Source: Paragordius varius (lineage: Eukaryota; Nematomorpha). Taken from it: DNA of 64,000 nucleotides. This document shows, piece after piece, positions 1 to 12,346 of the stretch. The notes beneath the pieces were generated by a model. The model worked only from the letters and a program-made list of their open reading frames with translations, made no database searches and was not told the DNA's origin. Within the stretch, counting starts at the first letter, position 1; each line of letters opens with the position of its first letter. Where the stretch lies: positions 2,418,001 through 2,482,000 of the forward strand of contig OZ176053.1 in assembly GCA_964247055.1 (NCBI GenBank). Direction: 5' to 3'. The position numbers were made by a program, and so were the translations under genes.

Positions 1-871
1 TAATGAAATTTTTATTTTTTAAAAAAATTTTATAATTACATATAATTTTTTTAGAAAATATAATATTCCATTGCAGTATTAATTTACTGTATATTCTGTA
101 TCTATATATTTATAAAAATAGAAAATGCTGGCTTTGTGATCTGTTTCCGGAAAACCGGTAGACCCATTCAAATCCAAACATTGAAAAAATATAATTATTA
201 ATGAATGCCCCAATAGCTTCGCGCTTTTTTTAAATTAGGCCCCCAGTTCGGGCCCACTCCGTGTATAAAACGGGTTTTTTTGAAAACATAAATCCACAAA
301 AATCGTGTCTTTGAGACATTTTTCCGGAGAACGTGTTGGACCATTTAATTTCAAATATGATTTTTGTTTACTTATTTTCGATTGCGCCGAACATAGCCGA
401 GTCACTTTTTTTAATTTCGGCCCTTTTTACCCGCTACCCCCGTAATATGCCATTTTTTCAAAAAAACAAAATCAACAAAAATAATTTTTTGAATCTATTT
501 TTCCTTCAGGTAAACAATATATTAGTATGAATGCACCGTTTTAAAATTCTCATGAGATCATAGCTATTAAAAAATGTTTCGAAGTAATCCACATATGTGG
601 ATCATTTCATTGTCCCTTTTTTCAAATAAGTTTGAATTTTTTAAATAATTATGATATTTATAATACCGTTAACATTAAGTTTTATGTTTTACAACAAAAC
701 ATTTGTCTTTTAGCCATAGTAATATATTTTAATATATTTATTTTGTATATAATGTTAGGCTAGTTTCATTTTTATAAATTATGGTTGTTTGTTCGATTCA
801 TAACTTAAATGCTAATAAACTATATAAAATTGATATATACCTTTAAAATTCCTCATAATATAAAAATAAAG
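1..871. other. Left-edge stretch without a recognisable exon
   Basis: No ORF here looks coding. The only structure I can support is a dispersed repeat at about 103-200 and a short motif near 208 (aatagcttcgcg) that recurs near 3940. Earlier INTS8 exons should lie upstream of 1710, but I could not find them here, so they are probably beyond the left edge. Confidence 0.5.
103..200 (+). repeat. Dispersed repeat, second copy at 44255-44353
   Basis: About 100 bp containing ggctttgtgatctgtttcc followed by gaaaaccggt and cccattc-aatccaaacat is found again, same strand, at 44255-44353 with a few substitutions. Both copies begin in atatatttataaaaat. The family is not identified; no ends or target duplications could be set. 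Confidence 0.75.
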
Positions 872-1388
872 TTAAGACTTGGGCACAGCTCAGTGCTTAG
901 ATTCAAATTGGGGTAGTTGGATACCCTAGACTTGTTTAAAATTAATTATATCAAAAAGTATGGAATAAATTGAAACCATAACATTATTAAACCGAAATAT
1001 AAACTTTAATCAAAATACTTGATATTACTTATTCAAAGGTAAAACCCAAAGGTAATAATGTAACCAACATGACATGGGTATATAACCTAAATATAAAATA
1101 TTGCAAAATATACCATTTTTTTCTGTTTATATTAATGTTAATAATTTTAATAAAAAATAAACTTAATTTTAGCCTTAGAATCAAATATGCACTATATTTT
1201 GCAAAAATATTGTAAAAAATGGCTTCGAAGTAGTTTGAAAATAAATTTTATTTAGATATTGTGGCTTATTATATAATTTCCAGGATAGTAGCATAAAAAT
1301 AGCTACCGTTTCTTTCTGTAGTTTTTAAAAATATCAACTTTAATATTGTCTGCGGTATTAGATACCCCAATTCGAATCGAAGTGGTAA
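872..1388 (+). mobile_element. F4 element, TTAA-bounded MITE (old copy)
   Basis: Left end ttaagacttgg at 872, then the hallmark aaattggggtagttggatac at about 907. The right end has ataccccaattcgaatcgaa followed by gtgg near 1388. It shares internal blocks with the F4 copies at 40109, 46422 and 50124 (ccgaaatat, ttgatattactta, tagctaccgtttc). The right TTAA is degenerate, so this copy is older than the others. It has no ORF, so it is non-autonomous. Confidence 0.75.
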
Positions 1389-1709
1389 TGAAAAATGCAT
1401 TAAGTGGAAAAAAATTATTAAGTGTTATTATTCTGACTCAAAAAACTATCGAAATATCGTGGAATAATCATGAATTAATTACACAGAAGATTAATAATTA
1501 AATTGAATTTTTAAAATAAATTGTCAACATGTTTGAACGCTTTAAATACTAGGAGGGTTTTAACACATTAATTACCTATATAGTTAAATAAAATTCAATT
1601 TTTACTCAAAATCTTAAATTATTCTTTCGTATTTTACCCTAATATTAATAGATATGAAATTAATCAACCATATTGATTAAAAATTATATATATATATAAT
1701 ATCTCATAG

Positions 1710-2711
1710 GATTTTGAAACTAGCCTTACCCTACTACAAGCCTGTGAACAGGAGTTAGTAACGTTTCAGGAAACTTATAAAGCTGCAAATAGTCAGAAAG
1801 ATGTGTCACAAGTACACACGGATCCCTTGTTAATTAGTTCTTCACGCCTTTGTAAACTTATTCGATGGGAAATTTTGCTGAATCATATCCAAAAACAATT
1901 GTTAACGTGCGAAAATATGGATAATACCAACCAAAAATGTACTATATTAACTTCCAAGTATGCAGTTTATTAAATTTATTTTTTGATTTTGGGTTAGTTT
2001 TATTCGATTTTTAAGGTTATTCCTTCTTGTGGTGGGATTTAGATAGATGCGTATTAATAAGTTAGTTTAACTTATTAATATGGCGTTAATTTTTTAAGAG
2101 TGTGGAATTAATTGTTAATTTTTTTAGTAAACTTGGATTAGAGTCAATGATTTTATCTTTATTAAAGGTCCAATTGTTATCCTTTTATAAATAATTTAAT
2201 GGTACAGGGAAAATTTGGATGTTGATTGCAATATACCTATTTTAGCGAAATAAGTTTTTTGGTATATCCTAGTTTTATGTAATTATTAATTGGAATTTAT
2301 TTATATTTATATTTCAACATAAATTGTGCTTTTATATATTTTTACAATTTTCACTTTTTTTCGATAGAAAATTTCATAACGATGTCCCAACCTGTGAACT
2401 TATTAATCAATGCAAAGCGTTTCTAACAACCATTAGTGTTTCGGAAAAAGGTTTGAGTTTTTTGCTTTTTTTATGAAAATTATAAAATTTATTAATATAG
2501 TTTTACTTACAATTCAAATTCACCCTATAAATAAATTATGTGTTTTCGGGCTATTATAACCTATTTTAAATATATAAAATTTATTTTATGGCATAGTTTA
2601 TTTTTTTCAGTATTATATATATTTTCAACGAAATTTATTTTTTAAAAAATGAACAAAAACATAGGTGATTTTTAATCCTATTGGAATTGTTTAAGGGTGA
2701 ATTTGAATTGT

Positions 2712-2779
<68 letters not shown>

Positions 2780-5700
2780 CTTGTATTAGGGTTTGATGTA
2801 TTAAATAGCGATATCGTGTGTTGGGTTAATATTTACCTCCTAAAGTTTCGTGAAGATGGATTTTTCACAAATTTTTTCCTGAATCCTCACATATTTTTCT
2901 TGAATGTAAGAGACTTTTTTAATTTAATAATTTTTTAATTTTTTTAATAATTATATATAATACCATTAATCTAAATTCACTCTTGAACAATTCAAAATCA
3001 CCCTCAAATAAATTGTGTTTTTTAAAATTAAAAATAACTACCTATATTTTAATATATTTTTCAAAAATAAAATTTAATTTAAAATAAAAATAATACTGAA
3101 AAATTATATGCCATAAAAATGTATTTCTTATTAATAATGATGTTAGGGTGAATTTGAATTGTTCGAGAGTGAATTTGAATTGTTCAAGGGTAAATTTGAA
3201 CTGTAAATGGTATATAATATATAAATTTTTGTTTTTTTTGATATTAAATTAAGTGTAACATTGTTTATATATAAGAATATGTATATGCATATAAAGAGAT
3301 TTTTAAACGAATGAATTACAATAAATGTAGTTTTATGTCTGATAGAAATAACAGCACTAAAGTACTTATATGACAAAGTTAACATAAAAGATTTTATTGA
3401 TTTGCTTTCCTTTGTAAAAGGATGAATTTTTATCTTCAAATTTATATTTGCAATTTTTTTACAAATCTTAGTATTTATATAACCTAAAACAAACTATGTT
3501 TCCATTATAATTTTTAAGCGAGTTAATTGATATCACATTAAATATTTGTAAACCATAATTTATTATCTTTAAAATCGATATTTTATTTTTTTATATTAGC
3601 TTGCAGCAAATTTGGTAAATTTGAAAAAAGAATTGTCCACATTGTCCCCATATGTTAAAACTACTAAACATGATTCAACATATTCATCTAACGCTGAAAA
3701 AATACCAGAAATGACTAAATTAACAATCAAAAAATTTTGGGAACTATGTATGTGCTATAAAAAAATTTATGTTTTCAGCATTTTATTATTGACTAAAAAT
3801 TAATTAAAACTGTAAAAAATAAGTATAAACCAATTATATTTCCCTCTACTGTATACAACTGGCAATATATAAAAACTAGTAATGTATATTTACTCATACT
3901 ATAAGACAGAAATTATATTTTTTTTAATCAGGCTTGTCCAAATAGCTTCGCGGGCCTTATTCTAAGTTTACATGAGTATATAGAAATAAACATTTTAGTA
4001 CATTTTAAACACAGAAGAATGTAAGATGCAAACACAATACAACAATTTTTTCCAGTTCGTTTACTTATTTTAAGAATATGTTTATAAAATATCAATTTTA
4101 TTGAAATTTTTTAGGATATTTTTTCAAATTATAGATTTTCAAATTTTTCGCAAACCGCACATTGGAGGGCTGTTGGACACGCCAGTTTTAGATGTTTAAT
4201 GATGAATAGTTTGATTAAAAGCGTATCTTTTTTTATTTGCATATATTAGTAAACCCGATATTTATGAGAGTTATTACCAACCCCAAAAATGATTCAAGCA
4301 GTCAAAACCTAACCTCTATATTCAGTGGGAACAATATGGGGCGAAGTTTGACCCCACCATTAAATGTCACCAATAATACAGCTAATTTGCCGTCGAACCT
4401 TTTTAATTTGAACCAGCAAGCAAGTCAATTTGGGGCAAATTTTAACCCCGCTGGAAATGTAAACCTTCAAAGATTTCGTCGACCCTTAACTACAGATGAC
4501 ACTTTTTTACATACAGGTTAGCGAAATGTTTTATTCCCGCTTAAAAAGTTTACAAAATGTTTTTGGTTGTAAGTATATTGATTACTCTAATACAAAATCC
4601 CATGGATTTACAAAGAAATTGTATTATAGTGCTTTGATTTTTAAAAAACCAAGATGATAAAATACCATTCAACAATATTGAATTACAAGTTTTGGCTATA
4701 AAAATTTGTAAGAAAATATTTATAAAGGAATATATTTAAAATGTACTTTAAATCGATTTTTTCGGAATATTCCTTTTAGTTAATTGAGTTTAGATGCCTG
4801 AATGATGGCTTATGGATATATTAATACTTTATGGGTTATTTTTAAAATCAAGAGTAATTAGGTGTAAAATATTAAAGTTTCATCATATTTTTTAGGTAAA
4901 TTTATGTCTAGGATCCTTAATTTTTATATAAAACAACTTATAAATATTAAAATATTTAAGGCTAATATTGAAATGTCAAATATTAAATAAAGTTGAAAAT
5001 GCGGAACTTTATATATAAAATGCCTCAAGGTTAGGTTGGAAATGAAGTAGAAACAATTTATGATTTTTTCTTTTTGTTTTAGGAAATTTTCCAAACGCAA
5101 CGTATAATAATAATTTTACGAGAATTTCTTCCATGATCGGAACATCTATGTATCCTAGAGTTAGGCCTCGTAAGTTTTATAATTTTATATTTTCCATTTT
5201 TCAATTAATATAATTTTGATATTTTTTTGGGGTAAAAATTGAAAAATAAAAATTAACACAAGAAAAGACGAAACGGCGCATAAACAGACCAATGTTTCTT
5301 TTAAAGGTAAACAACATTTTTTAATCCTTAATTTTATGTATATAAAACAAATGATTACAATTGGGAAATATATTTAATTGTTTTACCAAATTACATTTCT
5401 CAAAAAAAATCAAGGATTGTTATCATTAAAAATATTAGTCTTTTATTTTGTGTTTTATACTTTCTTTTTAGCTCTTTTATTATAAAGTAAAGCATAAATT
5501 TTATCATACGCCATATTTTTTCGTCTTTTTTCATATAAATAATATAAAGCGCCCCCTTTATAAATAAGGTTAACTTGTTGTTAAATTTTAATTAATCTAT
5601 TTACCCTAAATCTTAAATACATTAGTTATGATTTCCAAAATATTTATTGTTTCTATTAGCAATAAATGTCATTCCAATGAATCCGCCACCACCTCCACCC

Positions 5701-6074
5701 TCATCAGCTGGTGTCTTAAATGCACAACAAACGCAAAATCAAAATCCATTTTATTACCCAAAAACAGCTGCGGGTCCTTCTTTGATGTCTTTAAATACGA
5801 TGCCGCCTCCACCCCCTCCTAACCTTTCAAAAAACGGTATTTTGAAAAAATATTTATATATGGAATGATTTTTTTAATATATATTGATTTAATAATTTTA
5901 ACCCATTGTGTTTGTTAATCATTAATTCAAAGTATAAACCTTAATATTAGAGTATATGACACTGAGGATTTATAATTAGCTATTTGATAGTGTTAAGTGC
6001 GGAATTATAACCGTATTTAGTTGATATAATAAATGTTCTTACCACTATAAAACTATTTACTGATTAATTTTGTT

Positions 6075-6124
<50 letters not shown>

Positions 6125-7197
6125 TATTGACTATACTTGTTTAAATTTTTATGCAAACTATAGGTTATTTTTGATATACAGTATGAATTTGGATGGTTGC
6201 TTAGTTTACAAGTAGTGTATGGAAAAAAACAACAAAATGTTAAATAAACAATGTTTTCCTTTCTTATACAACTTTATGTATTTTATTTAATATTCTGTTG
6301 TTGTTTTTTTCCATACACTACTGTGTTGAAAATTGCCCAACAACTAGTGTGAAATAATCAACCATGAAAATGCATATACTCTAAATATTAAATTATCAAG
6401 GTTTAATTCACCTTTTTACATGCTTTTAAAAAAAATGTTAAAAATAGTCTATCCTCCTGGAAATCAATGGCCCAATTTTATGCAATCCAAAGGAATTACA
6501 ATGTTTACATATTTTTACAAACATATGCATTTGTGCGAAGTAAAATTTTATATTATAAAAATATTTTTGAACACCTATATATATACAGTATGAAAAAGTA
6601 TACATTGTTAGAAAGTTATTAATTATTGCCAAATAACATATTCAGCAAAGGGCAGTATTATTTACTTATAGTTATTTTTCTTTTTATACTATGGTTACTA
6701 AATGATAATTCTCTTTGTTGCATATATTTAGCAATAATTAATGAAAAACTGGCAATTTATACTTATATACTATATATATATATATATATATATATCATGC
6801 ATATGGTGCTTATTTCACACTATAGTTGGGTAATTTGCAACCAGTAATGTATAGAAAAAAATATTGAATAAACAATTTTACATTACTACTAGTGTGTGCT
6901 AATTGCCCAACTATAATGGGATATAAGCAACCATTAAAATGCATACTGTATCCCTATCACTTACAATTTAAATTCACCCTAAAAATAAAGAATGTATTTT
7001 AAGGCTTGAACTCATCATTGATAAATATATATCTTTATGGCATGATTTATAATTTTTCAGTAATATTTTAATTCGAACAATTTTTTTTATGTGAAAAACT
7101 ATAGCAAATTTTTTATCTTAAAAAACACATAATAAATTCCAGGGTGTATTGTTTAAGCGTAAATTTCAATTCTTCAAGGGTTTGAAGTGTAAATTGT

Positions 7198-7242
<45 letters not shown>

Positions 7243-10200
7243 GAAAAATCGTTTTACACCATGTTGATTAGCGCACTGTTAAAGATTTACACTCTTACAA
7301 AAGTAACCTTTAATTATTAATTATATAGTTTTTTTACAGTTTTCTAGGCAAATTATTAAAATATATATACCTGAGTATATTTTATTTAATTCCAAATTAC
7401 TTCTCTAATGTCTAATTATTTAATAAATGGTAATTGTTATGAAACATAAGGATATTTACACAATTTTTATTTTAAAGCTTTATTTGATATTTTTATACAA
7501 AATTACAATTAATTTTTTCAATAATTTTTGTTATAGGATGAACTGTGTTTCGACATGTCTTATGACTTCTTAGAGTATTGGCCATCCATTTTACTGTAAT
7601 TATTTAAGCTTATTATCATTTACACATTTTTGTTTATTTTTATTTTTAGGGCAAATATATGTGTTATAATCATTTTTTATTTTTTGTCAAATTGCTATGA
7701 AAAAGTTTAATTAAAACTTATAAAATCTGAAAATTGAAATTTTTTTATATATAATTTTTTTATGTGTGAAAATTAAACAATTATATAGTTTTTCCCATTA
7801 CAATGTGGATATGATTGAGGGCGCTTTGATTGAATGCTTAAACATTGCATTAATCCACAAATTAGATATTGAATCTAAAATATCATATCTTCGCATCCTA
7901 GGAGATATATATTATGGTAAATATGAATTTACATTTTTATCATAATTTTTTTGTGTTAATCTACATTTTAATTATTTTTTTATCAAAATTTTAAAACATA
8001 ACCATATAAATTTTTCATTATTTTGGGTCCAAAAAGTTCATAATAGCATTAAATTGTTTTTCAAGGCTATGTTAAAATTTGATCTAATTATACCTAATAT
8101 GTTTATATTTATAATATTTATATAAATTTTATAGTATTTTGTAACTTTTACAAATTTAGATTGCTCTAAATTAGAACAAAATAATTGAATAAATTATTTA
8201 ATACTGCCAAAATGTTTATTACATATTAAATTTGATCCATAGTTAAAGTTGTAATTTCATATTACTTTAGGATAATACTACCCCATAAGCTAATAAAATA
8301 TTTTCAAGACTTTTAAATTTATTTATAATTATCCCTTTTTTATTATGTAACATATTTTTATTTAGTCGACAAAAGATGCCAATATGCCTTATCGTTTTAT
8401 TGTAGTTATCTTGAACTTTTATTATTCAATCCTCAGGCAAACACTGAAAATTTGCGGTCTTTGCATTTGAGGTCAGACCATGTTGATCGGATTATGAAAT
8501 GTTTTTCTGAATTAGGTTATTATGTTGAGGTAAATGCTGTTTTCCATTTTAAAATAATATCTTATACTCTTTACACGTTAACTTCACTTTTTAACCATTT
8601 GAATTGACCCTAAAATAAATTATGAGGAATTAAATATTAAAAATGGCATATATTTTACGTTTATAATCTATTTTTAGGTTGAAATTGGTTAAGGGTGAAA
8701 TTGTATTGTTCAAAGGTGATTTTAAGGTGTGAATGATATTATATGTTAATTTGTTTTCTTAAATATGTATATAAAATATTTATTTCATATATTTTTTACA
8801 AACTAATTATCATATAACGAAAACCGGCTTATTATTTGTAATATAAACCTTTTAAACAAATTATTTTTTTATCTAAATGAGGAAATTGTTATTCTTTTTA
8901 AATAATATTCATATTCACATATATAGATAAAGCAATTATAAATTGTTTTTTTTAAAACATAATAGGTAAACTCACTTGGTTATTTGGTGGATAATTAATT
9001 TTAACACCTGATACTAGTATTTTTAATTGACATATACCATATTATCAGCAAAAACTTTTTTAAAGGATATATATTATATGATTTGACTTTAATACATTTA
9101 AACATATCAAATTTACCATTGAACATTTCAGAGTTACCCTTAAACATTTCAAATTTATGATTGAATATTTTAAATGCACCCAAAAAATAAATTATTTTAA
9201 GTTAAAAATCAAAACAACTAATTTTTATTCAATATATTTAAAATATAAAATTTTGTTCAAAATTTAACATAATACAGAAAAAAATATAATATTCCATAAG
9301 AGAATGCTCCATCAATACAGAATTTGCCCAAAAACACATATTTTGTTTTAGAAGAATTTTAAATTTTAATCAAGGGTGAATATGATGTATATAAATGGTA
9401 AATATATCGATAAATAATTATCAAATTAAAATAAAAAGAAACACTCATTTTAGATTAATTGCAAAGGCGTAATTTTTATCTCATGATTGCTGCTTTATAG
9501 TGTGCACTCATTTCACAAGTGTGTTATCCTGACATAAATCCAGCATGTTATACCAAAGCATGTCAAGCGTTAGATACTGTTTTAGCCAATGTTACCACCA
9601 GCAACCATGAGGGGCAAAATTCGTCTTCTATGCCTCTATTAGATGATGATGAAATTTTCACTTCTGACAATGAAAATGGTGATGAAATTACCACGAATGA
9701 TAATTGCCCGAAAAAAAAATTGAAAAGTGGTGAAAAGTTTCTAAAATCTGCGTCAAGTGATTACTTAAATAGTGTGAATGAGAGGAAAACATTTAAGCTA
9801 TTTTGGAATTTGGATTTAATTCAATACATTGCATGTAAAACGGAGAGTGCTGCTTCAGACACAAACAATCATCAAATGAATCTTATCAATAAAATTATGG
9901 TATTTGTTTGCTTTCGTTTAATATATCATTTACAATTCAAATTCTCCCTAATACTAAATTATTAATTTTCCGGCTAATTATTATTTTTTTTGTATTATAA
10001 TTTTAAACAAAATTTTATTTTTTGGAAAACATAATAAGATAATTTTTAATCTTAAAAAACACATAATTTATTTTAAGGTGAATTTGAATTGTTCGACGGT
10101 GAATATGAATTGTTTAAGGATGAATTTTGTAGTGTAAATAGTATAATTATCATAAATTACCTTTATAAATGGTTTTATTGTTATTTTATGGCATAATTCC

Positions 10201-11608
10201 ATATGTTACCATAATTTTTTTAAGGAGTTATAATTATAATATTTGACAATTTTTTTGTAATTAGTTTCTGTTGAAATCGAAATTACAGTCCTATAATACT
10301 TTGAAACTGTTGATTTTGGTTTCCAATATTTTCATAGATATGTTAATATTTAAAGTATAATGGTTTTTTTCGTATACCTTTCTTAATTAAATATATAAAG
10401 TTTTGTTTTTTTGGATTTTTCAGAGAAAATGGCGCATAATAAAACTATTAAGATGAAATTTTATTATATAATCATTAAATAAATTATAATTTAAATCCTG
10501 AAACAATTAACAAAAATATTTGATTTGAAACCGTTTTTTTTCAAAAATAATTTGTCGATATTATATAATAACTTTTGCAGTAAGATTGCACATAAGGGAA
10601 TTATTTTATAAATTAAATATATTTTTACCATCCATGTCACTGTTTAATTTTCCAGGAGATGTGAATAGAATTGTTTCTTTATAACCAATAAATCATAAAT
10701 TTCTAGAAACCGATCACATTATACGATTCAACTAAATTTTCAGTATTTTTTTGATTGTCAAATGTTTCAGGGTTGCGCGTTTGTTTTGGTGCTTACGATT
10801 CAAAAAGTTATTTTCACTTTTGTGGTATTTGCTTCATATCGAAAAATGGCAAGTGCATTGTTATTAATGCTTTTTCGGTGAAGACTAAAGGTTGTCAAAC
10901 CAAATATCGAGCACTGTTTTTTGCGTTTATAGCAAAATACCTTTCGCATGTATATCAATTTAAAATTTTTGGAGCTCTCATACAAAAAACAAAATTTGTT
11001 GTACCTAAATGAATCTAATTTTGCGACTCTTCCATATGGAGCAATTACAAGTGGATATAAATGACTGATGAGGTTTAAAATCAAAAACACCATAAAAAAC
11101 TTGATTTTCTACCAAAATTATTTGTTTGTGTGCACTGGGTATGAGCTATTAAGATGTTAGTTCATAAGAATGCCATCATCATATCATAAAGGGTAGGGCT
11201 CCGGATTCGGAGTTTTTCGTACCACGAAGTAATTCATATTTATAATATTTATACTTCGTGGTAATCTGAGGCGATTTTTTACGTAACACATGCCCTTGTG
11301 CATAACTAATGATTATACAGATCATTAAAAATTGGCTTTTGCCGTTAGCGCATTTTCATGCCCCAGCCAACACCGCTGGGAGGTGGCAATATGACTTGCA
11401 GTTTTTTTCCGTTAATTTAAATAACATTTATATTTAACAATTTGCTCTTTCAGAGATAAATTAATATTTTTTCATACTATTTTAGATAAATCTAATCGCT
11501 GATACAAATTTCAACATCCACAATGATGCAAGCATTCTGAACGCCCTAACACATTGCAAGGAAACCACCTTAATAAAATATTTATGTACAAAATTTCTTG
11601 TTAAATAA
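1710..11608 (+). CDS. INTS8: Integrator complex subunit 8, 3' part (5'-partial gene)
   Basis: Integrator subunit 8 sits in the PP2A/phosphatase module of the nuclear Integrator complex, which attenuates Pol II and processes snRNA. Exons read here: 1710-1957, 2368-2450, 3607-3747, 4250-4516, 5083-5169, 5660-5836, 7348-7409 (tentative), 7537-7595, 7789-7916, 8366-8529, 9501-9899, 11486-11608. All junctions are GT-AG and phase-compatible, giving about 645 residues. Regions I recall from animal INTS8 line up in order: LCKLIRWEILL, IKKFWELC, MSYDFLEYWPSI, YLRILGDIYYG, DHVDRIMKCFSELGYYVE, FWNLDLIQYI, and a C-terminal LIADTNFN..LCTKFLVK stop. The N-terminal half is outside the window. Between FWELC and the WPS region, four exons (4250-5836 and neighbours) encode an Asn/Gln/Pro-rich stretch with two runs of six prolines where I expect ordinary helical repeats. 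AATAAA overlaps the stop codon. F1 and F3 elements fill several introns. Confidence 0.8.
2504..2717. mobile_element. F1 MITE in INTS8 intron
   Basis: Terminal inverted repeats: acttacaattcaaattcacc at the left and gggtgaatttgaattgtaaa at the right. The internal sequence has the family blocks aaattatgtgttttcgggct and tatggcatagttt..tcagtatta. There is no ORF. It is followed directly by a TA microsatellite, as expected for a TA-targeting element. Confidence 0.8.
2717..2776. repeat. (TA)n microsatellite
   Basis: About 30 TA units directly after the F1 element at 2504-2717. Confidence 0.95.
2961..3213. mobile_element. F1 MITE in INTS8 intron, multi-unit right TIR
   Basis: Left end taccattaatctaaattcac. 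The right arm carries three successive ~21-bp units of the type gtgaatttgaattgttc before ending in gaactgtaaatggta. A predicted 98-residue minus-strand ORF over this region is only translation of the repeat. Confidence 0.8.
6087..6121. repeat. (TA)n microsatellite
   Basis: Pure TA run in the INTS8 intron between exons 5660-5836 and 7348-7409. Other TA runs lie at 6770-6795, 7202-7238, 14310-14334 and 15835-15857. Confidence 0.9.
6179..6380. mobile_element. F3 palindromic MITE (TA-flanked)
   Basis: Begins ta-CAGTATGAAT..GGATGGTTGC and ends in ttttttccatacactactgt, gcccaac, gtgtgaaataatcaacc and tgcatatact. The left arm lacks part of the block between gcttagttt and agtagtgtatgg, so the arms are unequal. 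CAGT ends inside TA are typical of Tc1/mariner-type MITEs. No ORF. Confidence 0.75.
6795..6948. mobile_element. F3 palindromic MITE, left tip eroded
   Basis: Arms catgcatatggtgcttatttc..cactatagttgggtaatttg and its complement ending in gcaaccattaaaatgcatac-tg-ta. It sits about 400 bp after the copy at 6179, in the same INTS8 intron. Confidence 0.75.
6957..7199. mobile_element. F1 MITE in INTS8 intron
   Basis: Left TIR acttacaatttaaattcacc; the right TIR is degenerate (ttgaagtgtaaattgtata). Internal tatggcatgattt..tcagtaat matches the family. It abuts the F3 element at 6795-6948 within a few bases and is followed by a TA run. Confidence 0.7.
8575..8741. mobile_element. F1 MITE, short degenerate copy
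   Basis: Recognised by ttgaattgaccctaaaataa at the left and gggtgaaattgtattgttca at the right. It is internally deleted compared with the ~215-250-bp copies. It lies in the INTS8 intron between exons 8366-8529 and 9501-9899. Confidence 0.55.
9087..9402. mobile_element. F1 MITE, diverged, with four-unit left TIR
   Basis: Left arm is four tandem ~21-28-bp units of the form ttgaacatttcagagttacc. Internal blocks match (tttgttcaaaatttaacata, gcccaaaaacacat). The right arm has decayed to a single gggtgaatatgatgtatata. A 60-residue minus-strand ORF over the left arm is repeat translation. Confidence 0.6.
9924..10144. mobile_element. F1 MITE in last INTS8 intron
   Basis: atatcatttacaattcaaat at the left. 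At the right are ggtgaatttgaattgttc, ggtgaatatgaattgttt and a final tgtagtgtaaatagta. It starts about 25 bp after the donor of exon 9501-9899. Confidence 0.75.
10145..11219. other. Last INTS8 intron, no gene found
   Basis: AT-rich intron sequence. The segment 10760-11020 is open in two opposite frames (about 85 and 97 codons) and has higher complexity than its surroundings. Part of it (tttgtggtatttgcttcata then tcgaaaaatggcaag) resembles the left arm of the large palindrome at about 47560-47600, so it is more likely an old repeat than an exon. Confidence 0.4.
11220..11263. other. Perfect 12-bp stem hairpin in INTS8 intron
   Basis: taccacgaagta and its exact complement tacttcgtggta, separated by a 20-nt AT-only loop. 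The stem is GC-richer than its surroundings. Function unknown. Confidence 0.8.
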
Positions 11609-11617
11609 ATATTTATT

Positions 11618-12346
11618 TTATAATACATCAGTTAAGTTGTAGCCAGTTTCATTGTTAAATGAATCGTTCCAATAAAAACAAAGTTTTTCTTCGATATAAA
11701 AAACATAAATCTGTATTTGAAGCTCACTGACCCCTCGAGTGTGACTATTTATATGTTCTTGCAAAATATTATCAATATTGCAAATTTTAAAACAATCATT
11801 ATCGCTCATTGTTGTCCCAAAATGCAAATTTTTACATAAAAATATTTTAAGGGCGTGAAAGGAATCGTTTTGTTGGCTCACAGCCATATCTTGTGAATTT
11901 AAATGCGAAAAATCGGGCATGATTGAATCAAAAATCAATAAATCTGAGGGTATTTTAGTTTTTTCATGAGTAAAACCTTGAACATTGTTTAAAATATGAT
12001 AAATTTGTTCATATACAGCTTTTTCATATTTTGTATCCGAGGTCATCATAGTCATTTTTGAGAAATTATTAATTATGAGATGGTTGTAAATATGTCGATA
12101 TTGCTGTAACAAATCATGTTGTAACAAAATAAGGAGGGCCAGTAATTCTTTTAAATTATAACACGGAAAAAAGAGGAAATTTTTATGGGAGAATCTCATG
12201 TCAAAAGGTTCTGTGTCAATTAATATTGTTCCCTCTTGTCGCATATATGTATGATATAAAAAATAAATAAAATCATATAATTTTGTCCCAACAAAACTGT
12301 TAATTTCTCTAATAAAGTAAAAATATACCAATAAATAATGGTTCAT
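11618..12346 (-). CDS. Unrecognised protein, C-terminal exon, convergent with INTS8
   Basis: An uninterrupted frame of 242 codons, far longer than chance in DNA this AT-rich, with complex composition (motifs DLLIFDSIMPDFSHL, KICNIDNILQEHI, CFYWNDSFNNETGY). I recognise no family. Its stop lies 9 bp from the INTS8 stop, so the two genes are tail to tail and their 3' UTRs must overlap. The first residues (MNHYLLVYFYF) may be intronic: a ctttattag acceptor is followed by AGAAATTAACAG near 12308, so the true product probably has upstream exons at higher coordinates. No signal peptide or transmembrane segment stands out apart from the doubtful N-terminus. Confidence 0.6.
   Translation of the reverse strand: MNHYLLVYFYFIREINSFVGTKLYDFIYFLYHTYMRQEGTILIDTEPFDMRFSHKNFLFFPCYNLKELLALLILLQHDLLQQYRHIYNHLIINNFSKMTMMTSDTKYEKAVYEQIYHILNNVQGFTHEKTKIPSDLLIFDSIMPDFSHLNSQDMAVSQQNDSFHALKIFLCKNLHFGTTMSDNDCFKICNIDNILQEHINSHTRGVSELQIQIYVFYIEEKLCFYWNDSFNNETGYNLTDVL

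Noticed and set aside
5263-5306. Candidate INTS8 exon encoding KTKRRINRPMFLLK between gt/ag sites
   Set aside because: Its 44-nt length breaks the phase, whereas exon 5083-5169 joins directly to 5660-5836 in phase with the proline-rich frame.
5628-5822. 64-codon ORF in the second frame over the proline-rich exon
   Set aside because: It is a shadow frame; only the proline frame fits exon phases on both sides.
10755-11093. Overlapping 85- and 97-codon ORFs in the last INTS8 intron
   Set aside because: INTS8 exons 9501-9899 and 11486-11608 join in phase without it, no motif is visible, and part of it resembles the large palindrome arm.
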